From Planctomycetota bacterium (GTDB lineage Bacteria; Planctomycetota; Planctomycetia; Planctomycetales; Planctomycetaceae), in contig JAQCEJ010000027.1 of the NCBI GenBank assembly GCA_027618475.1, positions 1-57,892 of the forward strand: a stretch of 57,892 nucleotides of DNA, written 5' to 3'. Of this stretch, positions 11,044 through 19,707 are shown one piece after another (position 1 is the stretch's first letter; every line of letters begins with the position of its first letter). Under the pieces are notes generated by a model that saw nothing but the letters and a program-made list of their open reading frames with translations, was not told the origin of the DNA and ran no database searches. Both the position numbers and the translations under genes were made by a program.

Positions 11044-12477
11044 ATGAACGAATCGTATCTCCCGATCGCCCGACGTTATTTCCTTGGCCGCTGTACCGGA
11101 ATCAGCCTGGGAGCGATGTCGCTTGGGCTTCTGGAAAACACCCGCGCCGCCGAACAACCGATCGGCCTCGCTGATTTGCCGCATTTTTCTCCCAAGGCGA
11201 AGCGTGTGATCTTCCTCACACAATCCGGCGGGCCGTCGCAGATCGAACTCTACGATCACAAACCGGGTCTCGTCGAATGGGCGGGGAAAGAACTCCCCGA
11301 AAGCGTCCGTCAGGGACAACGACTGACGACGATGACCGCCGATCAAAAACAACTCATTATGCCCGCCCGTACGAAATTCGCCCGCTACGGCGAAAGCGGT
11401 GCGACGATCGGCGAATGGATGCCTCATCTGGCCGGCGTTGTCGATGACATCTGCTTCATCAAGTCGATGGTGACCGATCAGATCAATCACGCTCCGGCGA
11501 TGACGAAATTCATGACGGGCCATCACCTTCCCGGACGGCCGAGTGCGGGAGGCTGGGTGAGTTATGGACTGGGGAGCGAAAATCGCAATCTTCCCGATTA
11601 CCTCGTGCTGATCTCGAAGATGAAACGCCCCAGCGATCAGCCCTTGCACGAACATTATTGGGGAAATGGATTTCTCCCCTCGCGGTATCAGGGGGTCAAA
11701 CTGCGGAATGACCGCGATCCGGTGCTGTATCTTCGCGATCCCGACGGCTTGCCCCGCAATATCCGCCGTGGGATGCTCGACGGTATCTCGGAGTTGAATC
11801 AACTCCGCCTCGACGAAACCGGCGACCCCGAAATCGCCACACGCATCAATCAATACGAAATGGCCTGGCGGATGCAATCGAGCATTCCCGAATTGACCGA
11901 TCTCAGCGACGAACCCGAATCGACCTTCGAGCTCTACGGACCCGATTCCCGCCGGCCCGGCAGTTACGCAGCGAACTGCATTCTGGCCCGACGTTTAGCC
12001 GAACGTGATGTGCGGTTTATTCAATTGTTTCATCCTGACTGGGATCATCACAGCCGGTTAAGTTCGTGGTGCGTCGCCCGCTGCCGCGATACCGATCAGG
12101 CGAGTGCCGCGTTGATTACCGATTTGAAGCAAAGAGGCCTGCTCAACGATACCCTCGTCATCTGGGGGGGCGAATTCGGACGTGGCGTCGCCGGGCAGGG
12201 GGAATGGAACAGCCCCGACGGCGGACGCGATCATCACCCTCGGTGCTTCACCGTCTGGATGGCCGGCGGCGGTGTGAAGCCCGGCATCACCTACGGCGCG
12301 ACCGACGATTTCAGTTACAATGCCGTTGAAAATCCGGTCCATGTCCACGACCTGCACGCCACGATCATGCACCTCTTAGGGATCGACCACGAGCAGTTTA
12401 CCTATCGGTATCAAGGATTGGACTTCAAACTCTCGGGTGTCGAAGAGGCACACGTTGTGAAGGATATTCTGGTATAA
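11044..12477 (+). CDS. DUF1501 domain protein, Tat-type signal (cassette 2)
   Basis: DUF1501 protein of 477 aa, paralogous to the one at 3423-4916. The N-terminus carries RRYFLGR followed by a hydrophobic stretch, a twin-arginine-like signal. Shared family landmarks are FLTQSGGPSQIELYDHKPG near residue 60, NHAPAMTKFMTGH near 150, DWDHHSRLSS near 335, GGEFGRG near 380, GRDHHPRCF near 395 and the C-terminal YRYQGLDFKLSGV. It lies between its PSCyt1 partner (98 bp upstream) and an esterase-like gene (37 bp downstream), so the three are probably one operon. Function is unknown; extracytoplasmic location is inferred from the signal. Confidence 0.93.
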   Translation: MNESYLPIARRYFLGRCTGISLGAMSLGLLENTRAAEQPIGLADLPHFSPKAKRVIFLTQSGGPSQIELYDHKPGLVEWAGKELPESVRQGQRLTTMTADQKQLIMPARTKFARYGESGATIGEWMPHLAGVVDDICFIKSMVTDQINHAPAMTKFMTGHHLPGRPSAGGWVSYGLGSENRNLPDYLVLISKMKRPSDQPLHEHYWGNGFLPSRYQGVKLRNDRDPVLYLRDPDGLPRNIRRGMLDGISELNQLRLDETGDPEIATRINQYEMAWRMQSSIPELTDLSDEPESTFELYGPDSRRPGSYAANCILARRLAERDVRFIQLFHPDWDHHSRLSSWCVARCRDTDQASAALITDLKQRGLLNDTLVIWGGEFGRGVAGQGEWNSPDGGRDHHPRCFTVWMAGGGVKPGITYGATDDFSYNAVENPVHVHDLHATIMHLLGIDHEQFTYRYQGLDFKLSGVEEAHVVKDILV

Positions 12478-12514
12478 CGAAAAGAACCGGTGTGAGAATT
12501 CTCCCCTCCATAAA

Positions 12515-13399
12515 ATGGATTCCAACATGAAAACGCTAGTTGTGATGACATTAACACTCGTCACCTCCACCAGACTCTTCGCCGACGAACCGCTCAATGT
12601 CTGGCCCGATCTCGCCCCCGGTGAAACGACGCGGCTGATTGGTGAGAAGCTGCCGTACATCGAAACCGAAATCCCGCCGGTGACGCGCGTCGTCAACATC
12701 ACCCGACCGACGATGACCGTGCACATCGCCCCGAAACCAAACGGCTCGGCGGTTGTCATTCTTCCCGGCGGAGGATTTGCGAAAGTCGTTCCCGATAAAG
12801 AAGGGACCGAAGCCGCTGAATGGCTCAACAAACAGGGCGTGAGCGCCTTCGTTCTCAGCTATCGCACCAGCGAAGCCGGTCCGGCTGTCGGCTGGAAGGG
12901 AGCGTTGCAGGACGCCCAGCGGGCGATGTCGCTCATCCGCTCGCGCGCCGACGAATGGGGACTCGACCCGCAGCGTATCGGCCTCGTCGGGTTCTCCGCC
13001 GGGGGACAGATCGCCGCCCGGCTGCTTTGTGCCGGAGAGAAACTCACCTACGACCGCCTCGACGAGATTGACGCGGTCTCGCATCGCCCCGATTTCGCGG
13101 TGCTCATCTATCCGTGGAACCTGTACGACCCCAAAGCCGACGCTCTCGTTGACGGGTTGGCCGTCCCGAGCGATTGCCCAGCGTCATTCATCGTCCACAC
13201 CGACGATGATGGCTCGACATCACTGGGAGCCGTTATGCTCTACGCCGGTTTGAAGAAGCACAAAATCCCCTCCGCATTACACGTCTACCACAACGGCGGC
13301 CACGGTTACGGACTGAGACCGGTTGAAGGTTCGCAGATTTCGTCGTGGACCGATCATGCAACGCACTGGCTGGAAACGCGCGGGGTGTTAGGGGAGTGA
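12515..13399 (+). CDS. Secreted alpha/beta hydrolase, acetyl-esterase (BD-FAE-like) type
   Basis: An exported alpha/beta-fold esterase of 294 aa, probably removing acetyl or acyl groups from a saccharide. A signal peptide covers roughly residues 1-22 (MKTLVVMTLTL core; the internal ATG at 12527 is an equally good start). The oxyanion-hole motif PGGGF lies near residue 87, and the nucleophile elbow GFSAGG near 165. A plausible acidic residue is in HTDDDGS near 230, and the histidine is in NGGHGYGL near 262. This order matches planctomycete proteins annotated as acetyl-xylan esterases. It follows the DUF1501 gene by 37 bp, linking it to the saccharide-degradation block. Substrate specificity cannot be read from the sequence. 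Confidence 0.85.
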   Translation: MDSNMKTLVVMTLTLVTSTRLFADEPLNVWPDLAPGETTRLIGEKLPYIETEIPPVTRVVNITRPTMTVHIAPKPNGSAVVILPGGGFAKVVPDKEGTEAAEWLNKQGVSAFVLSYRTSEAGPAVGWKGALQDAQRAMSLIRSRADEWGLDPQRIGLVGFSAGGQIAARLLCAGEKLTYDRLDEIDAVSHRPDFAVLIYPWNLYDPKADALVDGLAVPSDCPASFIVHTDDDGSTSLGAVMLYAGLKKHKIPSALHVYHNGGHGYGLRPVEGSQISSWTDHATHWLETRGVLGE

Positions 13400-13634
13400 A
13401 TTGGTCACAGGGATGGCGAACGTTTAGTGACGTGTTCCACCCGACAGCTAACGCAAGAATTTGATCGCACTGCGAAAGCGGGACGAATTTGTCGCCAAAA
13501 CGTCGCTCGCACTGGATATGTGCGGCCTCAAAATTTATGATATCATTTGAAATTCAAGCGGGGTGAAGATCGCGGGATTCCCCGGGATCTTCCCTTCAGA
13601 TTCTCTTTCTCTTCTGGCACGATTGGACGCAACC

Positions 13635-15158
13635 ATGAATCTCCCTCAACGGAATCGATTGACCGTACGACACCTTCTGTTCGGAATCGCACCGGCGATG
13701 GCCATTTTGTTGACGGTTGCCGTATCCGCTCGTGCCGACGATTGGCCGCAGTACCGCGGACCGAATTCCACCGGAATTTCGACATCCTCGAAGCCGCTCC
13801 CCGAAACATTCTCGGATACCGAAAATGTCGCCTGGTCGGCTGAATTGGGGGACGGCATCGGTAGTGCCATCGTTGTCGATGGACGGGTGTTTGTCAGCGG
13901 CATGTCGGAGGACAAGAAGACCGTCAATTTGTATGCGTTCGACGCCGAGAGTGGCGAGAAACTCTGGCAGCGCGACTGGGACGCCGGTGAACTCCACGAA
14001 ATTCACGAAACGAACTCTCACGCCAGTACCACACCGGCAGCGGATTCTGAACGTGTCTATTTCTACTTCAGCACGCTGGGAATGCAGGCTCTCGATGCGA
14101 AAACCGGCGACGATGTCTGGAAGTTCGACATGCCGATTCCTTACTTTGTCTTCAAGTGGGGCCCGGGAATGTCCCCCGTGTTGCACAAAGACCTGGTGCT
14201 GTTCGTGCAGGATGACGACCTGTACCCCGCGTTATACGCGATCGACAAAAAGACGGGCGAACTGCGTTGGAAAGACGATCGTCTCGATATGGCGGTCAAT
14301 TATTCGCACCCCGTCATCTGCACCGTGGATGGTGTCGACGAAATCGTCGTTGGCGGAACCGGCAAGCTGATCGGTTACGATCCCAAAGATGGTCGCCGCA
14401 AATGGTACGCGAAGACGTTGCTCCGCAACATCAAAACGACACCCGTCGTTCGTGACGGTGTGATTTTCGTCTCGCTGCAAAGCGGCGGCATTGCCTACCA
14501 GTGGCTGGCATCGGTCGATGCCGTCGAAACAGGTAACAGCGACGGTAAAGTTTCTAAGGAAGAAATTCAGGCGTTTATGGGCAAGACGCCGATTCCCGAT
14601 GCATTTTACGAAAAAACCTTTGGACGGGGCGATTTGAACAAAGACGGACTGCTGGAAGGGGAAGAACTCGACATCGCGTTTTTGCATCCCGACAACCGGG
14701 CCGGTGCCAGCTTTACGAAACAGGGTGACGCCGCCGCCGATGAATTCGTGATGGCAGTCAAAGGGGGCGGAGAAGGTGACGTTACGGAGACTCACGTCTT
14801 GTGGAAGCATCGCACGAAGCATACCGACCACGTCGTTTCGCCATACGTGCATGACAACCGCATTCTGCTGGTCAAAGGAGGAGGGATCGCCACCGTCTTC
14901 GAAACCGAACAGGGAGAGCCTCTCGGCGGTCCCCGACGGATCGAAAATACCAGCGATTACTTTGCCTCGCCGGTCTACGGCGACGGCAAGATTTATGTTG
15001 CCGGTGCCAACGGCATTGTCGTGGTGATGAACGATTCGCCGGAGTACGAGCCCCTCGCCGCCAATGATATGGCCGACGGCATCGTTGCCACCCCGGCAAT
15101 CGCCAATGGAAAACTCTTTATCCGTACCCGGATGAAGCTGTACGCCATTGGCAAATAG
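13635..15158 (+). CDS. PQQ-like beta-propeller protein with inserted EF-hand pair
   Basis: Exported protein of 507 aa built of repeated PQQ/pyrrolo-quinoline-type propeller blades (for example YAFDAESGEKLWQRDW, YAIDKKTGELRWKDD). It starts with the family-typical WPQYRGPNSTGIS right after the signal peptide. The start ATG 13635 is preferred over GTG 13563 because it begins the signal peptide. Around residues 302-344 an insertion carries two EF-hand-like loops: a degenerate first one (N, D, G and terminal E kept) and a canonical second one, DLNKDGLLEGEE (333-344). These families resemble BamB or quinoprotein dehydrogenase propellers, but no catalytic residues were identified. A perfect 10-bp palindrome, ATGATATCAT, sits upstream at 13537-13546 and could be an operator. 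Confidence 0.88.
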   Translation: MNLPQRNRLTVRHLLFGIAPAMAILLTVAVSARADDWPQYRGPNSTGISTSSKPLPETFSDTENVAWSAELGDGIGSAIVVDGRVFVSGMSEDKKTVNLYAFDAESGEKLWQRDWDAGELHEIHETNSHASTTPAADSERVYFYFSTLGMQALDAKTGDDVWKFDMPIPYFVFKWGPGMSPVLHKDLVLFVQDDDLYPALYAIDKKTGELRWKDDRLDMAVNYSHPVICTVDGVDEIVVGGTGKLIGYDPKDGRRKWYAKTLLRNIKTTPVVRDGVIFVSLQSGGIAYQWLASVDAVETGNSDGKVSKEEIQAFMGKTPIPDAFYEKTFGRGDLNKDGLLEGEELDIAFLHPDNRAGASFTKQGDAAADEFVMAVKGGGEGDVTETHVLWKHRTKHTDHVVSPYVHDNRILLVKGGGIATVFETEQGEPLGGPRRIENTSDYFASPVYGDGKIYVAGANGIVVVMNDSPEYEPLAANDMADGIVATPAIANGKLFIRTRMKLYAIGK

Positions 15159-15278
15159 AATGAGGGATTGTGCTGCCCCGACGAAGTTCGAACCGTAGAC
15201 AGAGTGGGATCTTCGGCGCTTCTTGCTGCTCAAAAATCCCTCTTTCTGCTTTTCCGAATTTCCATTACTCTCCCGCGC

Positions 15279-16109
15279 ATGCACACCATTCATGCACTTC
15301 CAGAGTTTGGGTTTCGGGAACCGTTTAGCGTCCTCAGTCATTTGCTGGGGGTCGGTATCTTCGTCGTTTTGTCCTGGCGGTTGATACGCTCGGGGCGGGG
15401 CGATGCCGGACGGACAATCTCACTCTGTGTCATGGCGTTCACGTCTGTGCAAACATTGTTGGTCAGCAGTTTGTATCATGCCCTCTGGCCAGGCCCTGAG
15501 CGAGAGCTGATGTTGCGGGCTGATGTCGCCGGGATTTTTCTGTTGATTGCCGGGAGCATGACCCCCGTACATCTCATTCTGTTCAAAGGGGCGTGGCGCT
15601 GGGGGCCGCTTGCGGTTGCTTGGGCTACCGCTTTCGTCGGTGCGTGGCTGAGATTGGCCGTATACGAAGGAGGGCCAGGTATTGGCGGCACGATGATTTT
15701 TTTGTTTTTCGGCTGGGCCGCAGCAATTACCTCGTTCGAAATCTGGCGACGTCACGGCTGGCATTGTATTCGCATGGCCGTTTATGGTGGCCTGACCTAC
15801 ACAACCGGAGCGATCATGTTAATGATGCAATGGCCGACATTGATCACCGGAGTCATCGGCTGGCACGAAATCTGGCATGTCGCCGTTCTCGGCGGACTGG
15901 GTCTGCATTGGCGATTTATTTTTCAGATCGCTTCCCGCGACCATTGGCCGGTGTCGACGATCGTCAGAATGCCGGGGGTTTCATTACCCCGTCGCACCTG
16001 GCGTCCCGCCATCTATATGCTGAACGGCCTCTCTGCCTATGCCGCGAAACAACGCCGCGAGAGGCTGCGAACAGCAATTATGTCGAATGAGACGACCATC
16101 GGGACGTAA
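15279..16109 (+). CDS. Hemolysin III / PAQR-family integral membrane protein
   Basis: Seven-helix membrane protein of 276 aa of the HlyIII (YqfA/PAQR) family. It shows the conserved elements of the family: SHLLGVG in helix 1, SSLYHALWP after helix 3 (conserved Ser and His thought to bind metal) and the C-terminal HEIWHVAVLGGLGLHWRFI with paired histidines. The start at ATG 15279 (MHTIHALPEFGFREP) is chosen over upstream GTG/TTG codons because homologues start just before the first helix. It follows the PQQ gene by 120 bp on the same strand. Hemolysis is a historical name; PAQR proteins are more likely metal-dependent hydrolases, and the physiological role here is unknown. Confidence 0.87.
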   Translation: MHTIHALPEFGFREPFSVLSHLLGVGIFVVLSWRLIRSGRGDAGRTISLCVMAFTSVQTLLVSSLYHALWPGPERELMLRADVAGIFLLIAGSMTPVHLILFKGAWRWGPLAVAWATAFVGAWLRLAVYEGGPGIGGTMIFLFFGWAAAITSFEIWRRHGWHCIRMAVYGGLTYTTGAIMLMMQWPTLITGVIGWHEIWHVAVLGGLGLHWRFIFQIASRDHWPVSTIVRMPGVSLPRRTWRPAIYMLNGLSAYAAKQRRERLRTAIMSNETTIGT

Positions 16110-16200
16110 ATTTTCCCTGAATCCCGCTGTGTTGTCGGTTGAGTTGCCAGGGAGTCTGTCGGCAACCTTGCAATTGTACAGGTTAAATTCCTTCTTCCAA

Positions 16201-16230
16201 TTGCAATTTCAACACGATGGCGGCTATACT
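16201..16230 (+). promoter_or_regulatory. Promoter of the cold-shock gene
   Basis: TTGCAA at 16201-16206 and TATACT at 16225-16230, separated by 18 bp, match a sigma-70-type promoter. They would give a leader of about 75 nt before ATG 16314. Long structured leaders are usual for cold-shock genes. The match is by eye only. Confidence 0.55.
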
Positions 16231-16313
16231 GCCCCCTCACAAAGGACGTTGGACATTAACAAGTCGTTTTTGGTCCGACGTTCTTGCAAACCATTTTGGT
16301 AGGAAACACGCAG

Positions 16314-16511
16314 ATGGCCGAAGGTACGATCAAGAAGTTGACTGACAGAGGTTTTGGATTCATCAGCACAGATGGCGGAACAGACCTGTTCTTTCATTCG
16401 AAAAGTGTGCAGGGTGCCAGTTTCGATCAGTTGCACGAAGGACAACGCGTCACGTATTCCGAAGGTCGTGGACCTAAGGGCCCGTGCGCCGAAAACGTAA
16501 CGCCGGCATAA
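16314..16511 (+). CDS. Cold-shock domain protein (CspA family)
   Basis: Small single-domain nucleic-acid-binding protein of 65 aa. It has both RNA-binding motifs of the cold-shock domain: RNP1-like GFGFIS (about 13-18) and RNP2-like DLFFHS (about 24-29), followed by the usual basic/glycine C-terminal part (GRGPKGPCAENV). It acts in the cytoplasm as an RNA chaperone. ATG 16314 is preceded by AGGAAAC, a good ribosome site, and gives the usual family length. It has its own promoter about 85 bp upstream and a strong hairpin downstream, so it is monocistronic. Confidence 0.95.
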   Translation: MAEGTIKKLTDRGFGFISTDGGTDLFFHSKSVQGASFDQLHEGQRVTYSEGRGPKGPCAENVTPA

Positions 16512-16587
16512 TTTGCCGTCGCGAAACGTCTCATCTCGCCGGCATCCCATGTATTGAGTGGGTCATGCCGGAGTGAATGAAATTCTC

Positions 16588-16630
16588 AAAATGGCTCGGC
16601 ACAGTAAGATCACTGTGCGCGAGCCATTTT
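16588..16630. terminator. Strong bidirectional hairpin terminator after csp
   Basis: A near-perfect inverted repeat with an 18-bp stem (one bulged G) and a 6-nt loop AAGATC; the stem begins AAAATGGCTCG and ends CGAGCCATTTT. The A/T ends give a T-run on either strand, so it can end csp from the left and the convergent amidohydrolase gene (stop at 16676) from the right. Confidence 0.8.
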
Positions 16631-16675
16631 GTTGATACACACGTCTTTTCGTATGGCAATCGGGTGCGACAAGTC

Positions 16676-17671
16676 TCAGATATTGAGCAGCTTACGGGCG
16701 TTGTCGCGGAAGATTTTCGCCTGCACATCATCGGGGAGTTCCAGCTGGCGGTACAACGTCAACTGGGGAACATCCTGCCCCGGAGTGAGATAATCGGTGC
16801 CGAACAGCAGACGGTCGGCGCGACGTAATAAAAATTCTCGGCCGAATTCGAGATCCCGCATGATGGCGTTGGCACCGCTTCCGGCAGAAAGATCTCCGTA
16901 GATATTCGGGCATTCGTCCATGATGCGATCGATCGCTCCACCAGGAACCACCGGCCCTTTGGGATAACTGCTGAGCTGCGCCTGCTCGGTCACGTCGCCT
17001 GATATCGAGGCCCACCACCCGTTGGCATGAGCGATGAACGTCGTTTGCGGAAGTTTCTTCAAAACTTTTTCGAGGATCGGTAAACCCGGGGCGTCGACGT
17101 TACGGATCGTGTCGGTGTGAAACAGCACGGGAAGCCCGACCTCTCCGCAGGTTTCATACACCAGCAGATTGCGGGGGTCATCCATCGCAATGCCGGTCTT
17201 ATGTTCGCCGAACCCTTTGCAGCCCCGGTCGCGATAATCTTTGAGCATACCGGCGAGCCCTTCCTTCCCCCCCTGAAAACTGGTCCGCGGATCGATGCAA
17301 CAGAACGGGATCAACCGGTCGCGATGGTCTTTTGTCTCTTCGAGCACGAAATCGGGCGTGAGCGGGTAACTCGACGACTCGGGCGAAACTAAGGGCAACA
17401 CCACCGACTGGGCAATGTCGTTTTCATCCATCCATTTCAGCAAATCCTTCGCCGTCAGGATTTCGGTCGTGTTCCACGTCCGACCCAGATGGGTGTGAAT
17501 ATCGACATACCGGCCGGGGGGATATTCTTTCTTCGCGTCGTCGGGTTTGTCGTCGCCAAGCACTTCGACTCGGCCACTGAAGGGTAAACCGGAAACTCCT
17601 GCGAGCAATGCCCCCGCAGCAGCGTTTTTGAGAAGTTGTCGGCGGGAGAACAAAGGGTTGATCGTCGTCAT
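16676..17671 (-). CDS. Exported amidohydrolase-2 family protein (Tat signal)
   Basis: TIM-barrel metal-dependent hydrolase of 331 aa. The twin-arginine signal FSRRQLLKNAAAGALLAGVSG marks export in folded form. Metal-ligand motifs typical of amidohydrolase-2 are visible: DIHTHLG near residue 55, a central histidine in HANGWW near 205 and the terminal aspartate in GTDYLTP near 300. ATG 17671 is preferred because it places the signal at the N-terminus. The substrate is unknown; relatives act on small carboxylates or decarboxylate aromatic acids. The gene converges on csp and its upstream leader contains a G-rich tract on the coding strand. Confidence 0.88.
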   Translation of the reverse strand: MTTINPLFSRRQLLKNAAAGALLAGVSGLPFSGRVEVLGDDKPDDAKKEYPPGRYVDIHTHLGRTWNTTEILTAKDLLKWMDENDIAQSVVLPLVSPESSSYPLTPDFVLEETKDHRDRLIPFCCIDPRTSFQGGKEGLAGMLKDYRDRGCKGFGEHKTGIAMDDPRNLLVYETCGEVGLPVLFHTDTIRNVDAPGLPILEKVLKKLPQTTFIAHANGWWASISGDVTEQAQLSSYPKGPVVPGGAIDRIMDECPNIYGDLSAGSGANAIMRDLEFGREFLLRRADRLLFGTDYLTPGQDVPQLTLYRQLELPDDVQAKIFRDNARKLLNI

Positions 17672-17769
17672 TGTAAGTTCCTCTCGTGCAGGAGTTTGGC
17701 GAATCGTTACATCGTATCTTGTCATGCGAGAGCGGAGATGTCCACCGTTTGAAGCCTAACAACCTCCAA

Positions 17770-17803
17770 CCCCCTATCCCCAACCTCGAACCCCCAACTC
17801 CCC
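17770..17803 (-). other. G-quadruplex-capable tract upstream of the amidohydrolase
   Basis: On the minus strand four G-runs (4, 5, 4 and 5 bases) are separated by 4, 9 and 3 bases. The tract lies about 100 bases before ATG 17671 and could fold into a G-quadruplex in the leader RNA. Folding is inferred from the pattern alone. Confidence 0.4.
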
Positions 17804-17876
17804 GCAGCGCAACCTCGTCTTGTTCAAATAGTAACGATGAACTACATTTCCCGCCGATTTTGAAGATCTGTCAGGG

Positions 17877-18383
17877 ATGACTGCCACGCATATGGATTAC
17901 AACGTCAAGCCGATCGGCAAAACGTGTGCGGCGACAGGGCACGAACTCGTGCCGGGGGCGACCGTCTATTCGGTGCTCGTCGAAGAGCAGGGACAGCTCA
18001 CCCGCCTCGATTTCTCCGAAGAAGGCTGGACCTCTCCTCCCCCGCATTCGCTCGGCGTCTGGAAATGTATCGTCCCGCCGCCGACACCGGCGAAGACGAA
18101 ACTGTTCGATACCGAAAGCCTGATGCAAACGTTCGAGCTGATGTGCGAAACGTCGCTCCCGTCACAAGACAAACTCCGCTACGTGATGGCTTTACTGCTC
18201 ATTCAAAAACGGCGATTGAAACTCGATCAGACACTGCAAGACCGCGACAAGATCATCCTGCAACTCATGGGAAGCATGGGAGAAGGCCCTTTCGAAGTCG
18301 TCGACCAGCGATTAACCGACGACGAAGTCGATCAACTGCAAAACGACCTTAACGCCTTTCTCGCGAATGGAGCAGCGGCTTGA
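17877..18383 (+). CDS. Conserved hypothetical cytoplasmic protein
   Basis: A 168-aa protein with no signal peptide or membrane segment. The N-terminal half contains Cys-Ala-Ala-Thr-Gly-His (IGKTCAATGHELVPGA) and a second cysteine in GVWKCIVPP, suggesting a zinc-ribbon-like or treble-clef fold with few ligands. The C-terminal half is helical and charged (KLRYVMALLLIQKRRLKL, then DQTLQDRDKI). I believe similar short proteins occur in other planctomycetes ahead of a lipoprotein gene, as here (18610-19704), but I do not recognise a function. ATG 17877 has GTCAGGG just upstream; ATG 17892 is possible. Confidence 0.75.
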   Translation: MTATHMDYNVKPIGKTCAATGHELVPGATVYSVLVEEQGQLTRLDFSEEGWTSPPPHSLGVWKCIVPPPTPAKTKLFDTESLMQTFELMCETSLPSQDKLRYVMALLLIQKRRLKLDQTLQDRDKIILQLMGSMGEGPFEVVDQRLTDDEVDQLQNDLNAFLANGAAA

Positions 18384-18402
18384 GTTCCAAAAGTGAAGAG
18401 GG

Positions 18403-18571
18403 GCCGCAGATGTTCGCAGATTGACGCAGATAACAAGAAGAAGAAATAGAATGTGAGAATGAAATTAGAATTCAAGCCAATGAGTCGATCATCAACTGCG
18501 AGAATCAGGCGGGTCAGCATCAAGCAAAAATTGCTTTTTCAATCTGCGTTCCTCTGCGAATATCTGCGGAC
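18403..18571. repeat. Imperfect inverted repeat, GCAGAT-rich arms
   Basis: Arms at 18403-18431 and 18541-18571 are reverse complements with few mismatches; each repeats GCAGAT/TTCGCAGA/ACGCAGAT units. About 110 bp separate them. The arrangement fits a small non-autonomous mobile or REP-type element between two genes. No coding capacity is seen inside. Confidence 0.65.
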
Positions 18572-18609
18572 AGTTTTTTCAATCAAGAACTCGCGAACAA
18601 TTTGGCCCA

Positions 18610-19704
18610 ATGGAATTTAACTGCGTGAAACGATCTGACGACCATACGCACGATGCGAACCGAATTACGGATTTGTCCCTCTGCGGGCGGTTCGTTCTGT
18701 TGTTGATCGCGATCGCGTCGATCTCACAGCTTGCGGGTTGCAGTTGGATGGGGCGAAGTCACGCCGGATCATGGTGGATGCCGAAGTCGTGTCGCTTCGC
18801 ATCCGATATTACGCAAGACGAACTCATCGCCACTCTCAATCAGGACGCCGCCGAAATTCAATCGTGGGAATCGACGAACGTCACAATGAAGGCACGCGGA
18901 CAAGGGGCTCCGCCATTCGGTTTTCCTGCGAAGGTCGCCGTCGAACGTCCGCAACGATTTCGGCTGGCGGCGAGTAATCCGCTCGGAGGCCCCGAAGTCG
19001 ACATCGGATCGAACGAGAAACTCTTCTGGTTCTGGATGAAACAGGCTCCCGAAAAACATGTCTTTTTCGCAAATCATGTCGATTTTCAGGGGGCGGATGC
19101 TCCCGGACGGTTACCGTTGAACCCCGACTGGCTGATGTCGGCGTTCGGCATGCAGCCGCTCGATCCACTGTCGTGGGAGATGACGGCACTCGACGGTGAC
19201 AGGGTCAAGCTGACGCCGCTGCCGGGGACCGATCAATCGCCTCTGGAGCGGACATTGATTGTCGATTTGTGTGAAGGCCATATCGTCGAACAGCTGCTGA
19301 CCGATCGGAGCGGAAAACTGATGGCACGCCTGAAATTCGATGAATTCCGTCGCTGCGACAATGCCCCAGTCATCATGCCGCATCTGCTGGTGATCGAGTC
19401 TCCTCCGACCGAGATGACGATCGAGATGCACCTCGCCCGCGTCAACGTTAATCCCTCTCAAATCCCCAGTGATCGTTGGATCATGCCGACCGTTGCCGGA
19501 TCGCCCCCGATGAATATCGCCGACATGCTCAACCGGCAGCGAGGTCGAAACGGCATGGCGATGAATCCCTTTCCGCCGGAGAGAGAAGAACAGCGATCGA
19601 CGCAGAAGCCGACGCGGCCGAAGACCTTACCGGTCTATCACATGCAACCCGCATCGCACGAAGAAACCCCGCCCTGGGATCCAAGCGACTCGTCGCCCTT
19701 TTAA
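18610..19704 (+). CDS. Putative outer-membrane lipoprotein, LolA/LolB-like fold possible
   Basis: A 364-aa lipoprotein. A hydrophobic segment (residues 26-43) ends in a lipobox, LAGC, with the lipidated Cys at 44. The body begins with a helix (DELIATLNQDAAEIQSWES) and beta strands with VTMKARG, VAVERPQRFRL and FWFWMKQAPEKHVFF. This resembles the half-barrel of LolA/LolB-type lipoprotein carriers, but similarity is only by pattern. The C-terminal 60 residues are Pro/Arg/Glu-rich and probably disordered. It follows the small protein at 17877 across the inverted repeat. Confidence 0.8.
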   Translation: MEFNCVKRSDDHTHDANRITDLSLCGRFVLLLIAIASISQLAGCSWMGRSHAGSWWMPKSCRFASDITQDELIATLNQDAAEIQSWESTNVTMKARGQGAPPFGFPAKVAVERPQRFRLAASNPLGGPEVDIGSNEKLFWFWMKQAPEKHVFFANHVDFQGADAPGRLPLNPDWLMSAFGMQPLDPLSWEMTALDGDRVKLTPLPGTDQSPLERTLIVDLCEGHIVEQLLTDRSGKLMARLKFDEFRRCDNAPVIMPHLLVIESPPTEMTIEMHLARVNVNPSQIPSDRWIMPTVAGSPPMNIADMLNRQRGRNGMAMNPFPPEREEQRSTQKPTRPKTLPVYHMQPASHEETPPWDPSDSSPF

Positions 19705-19707
19705 AAA

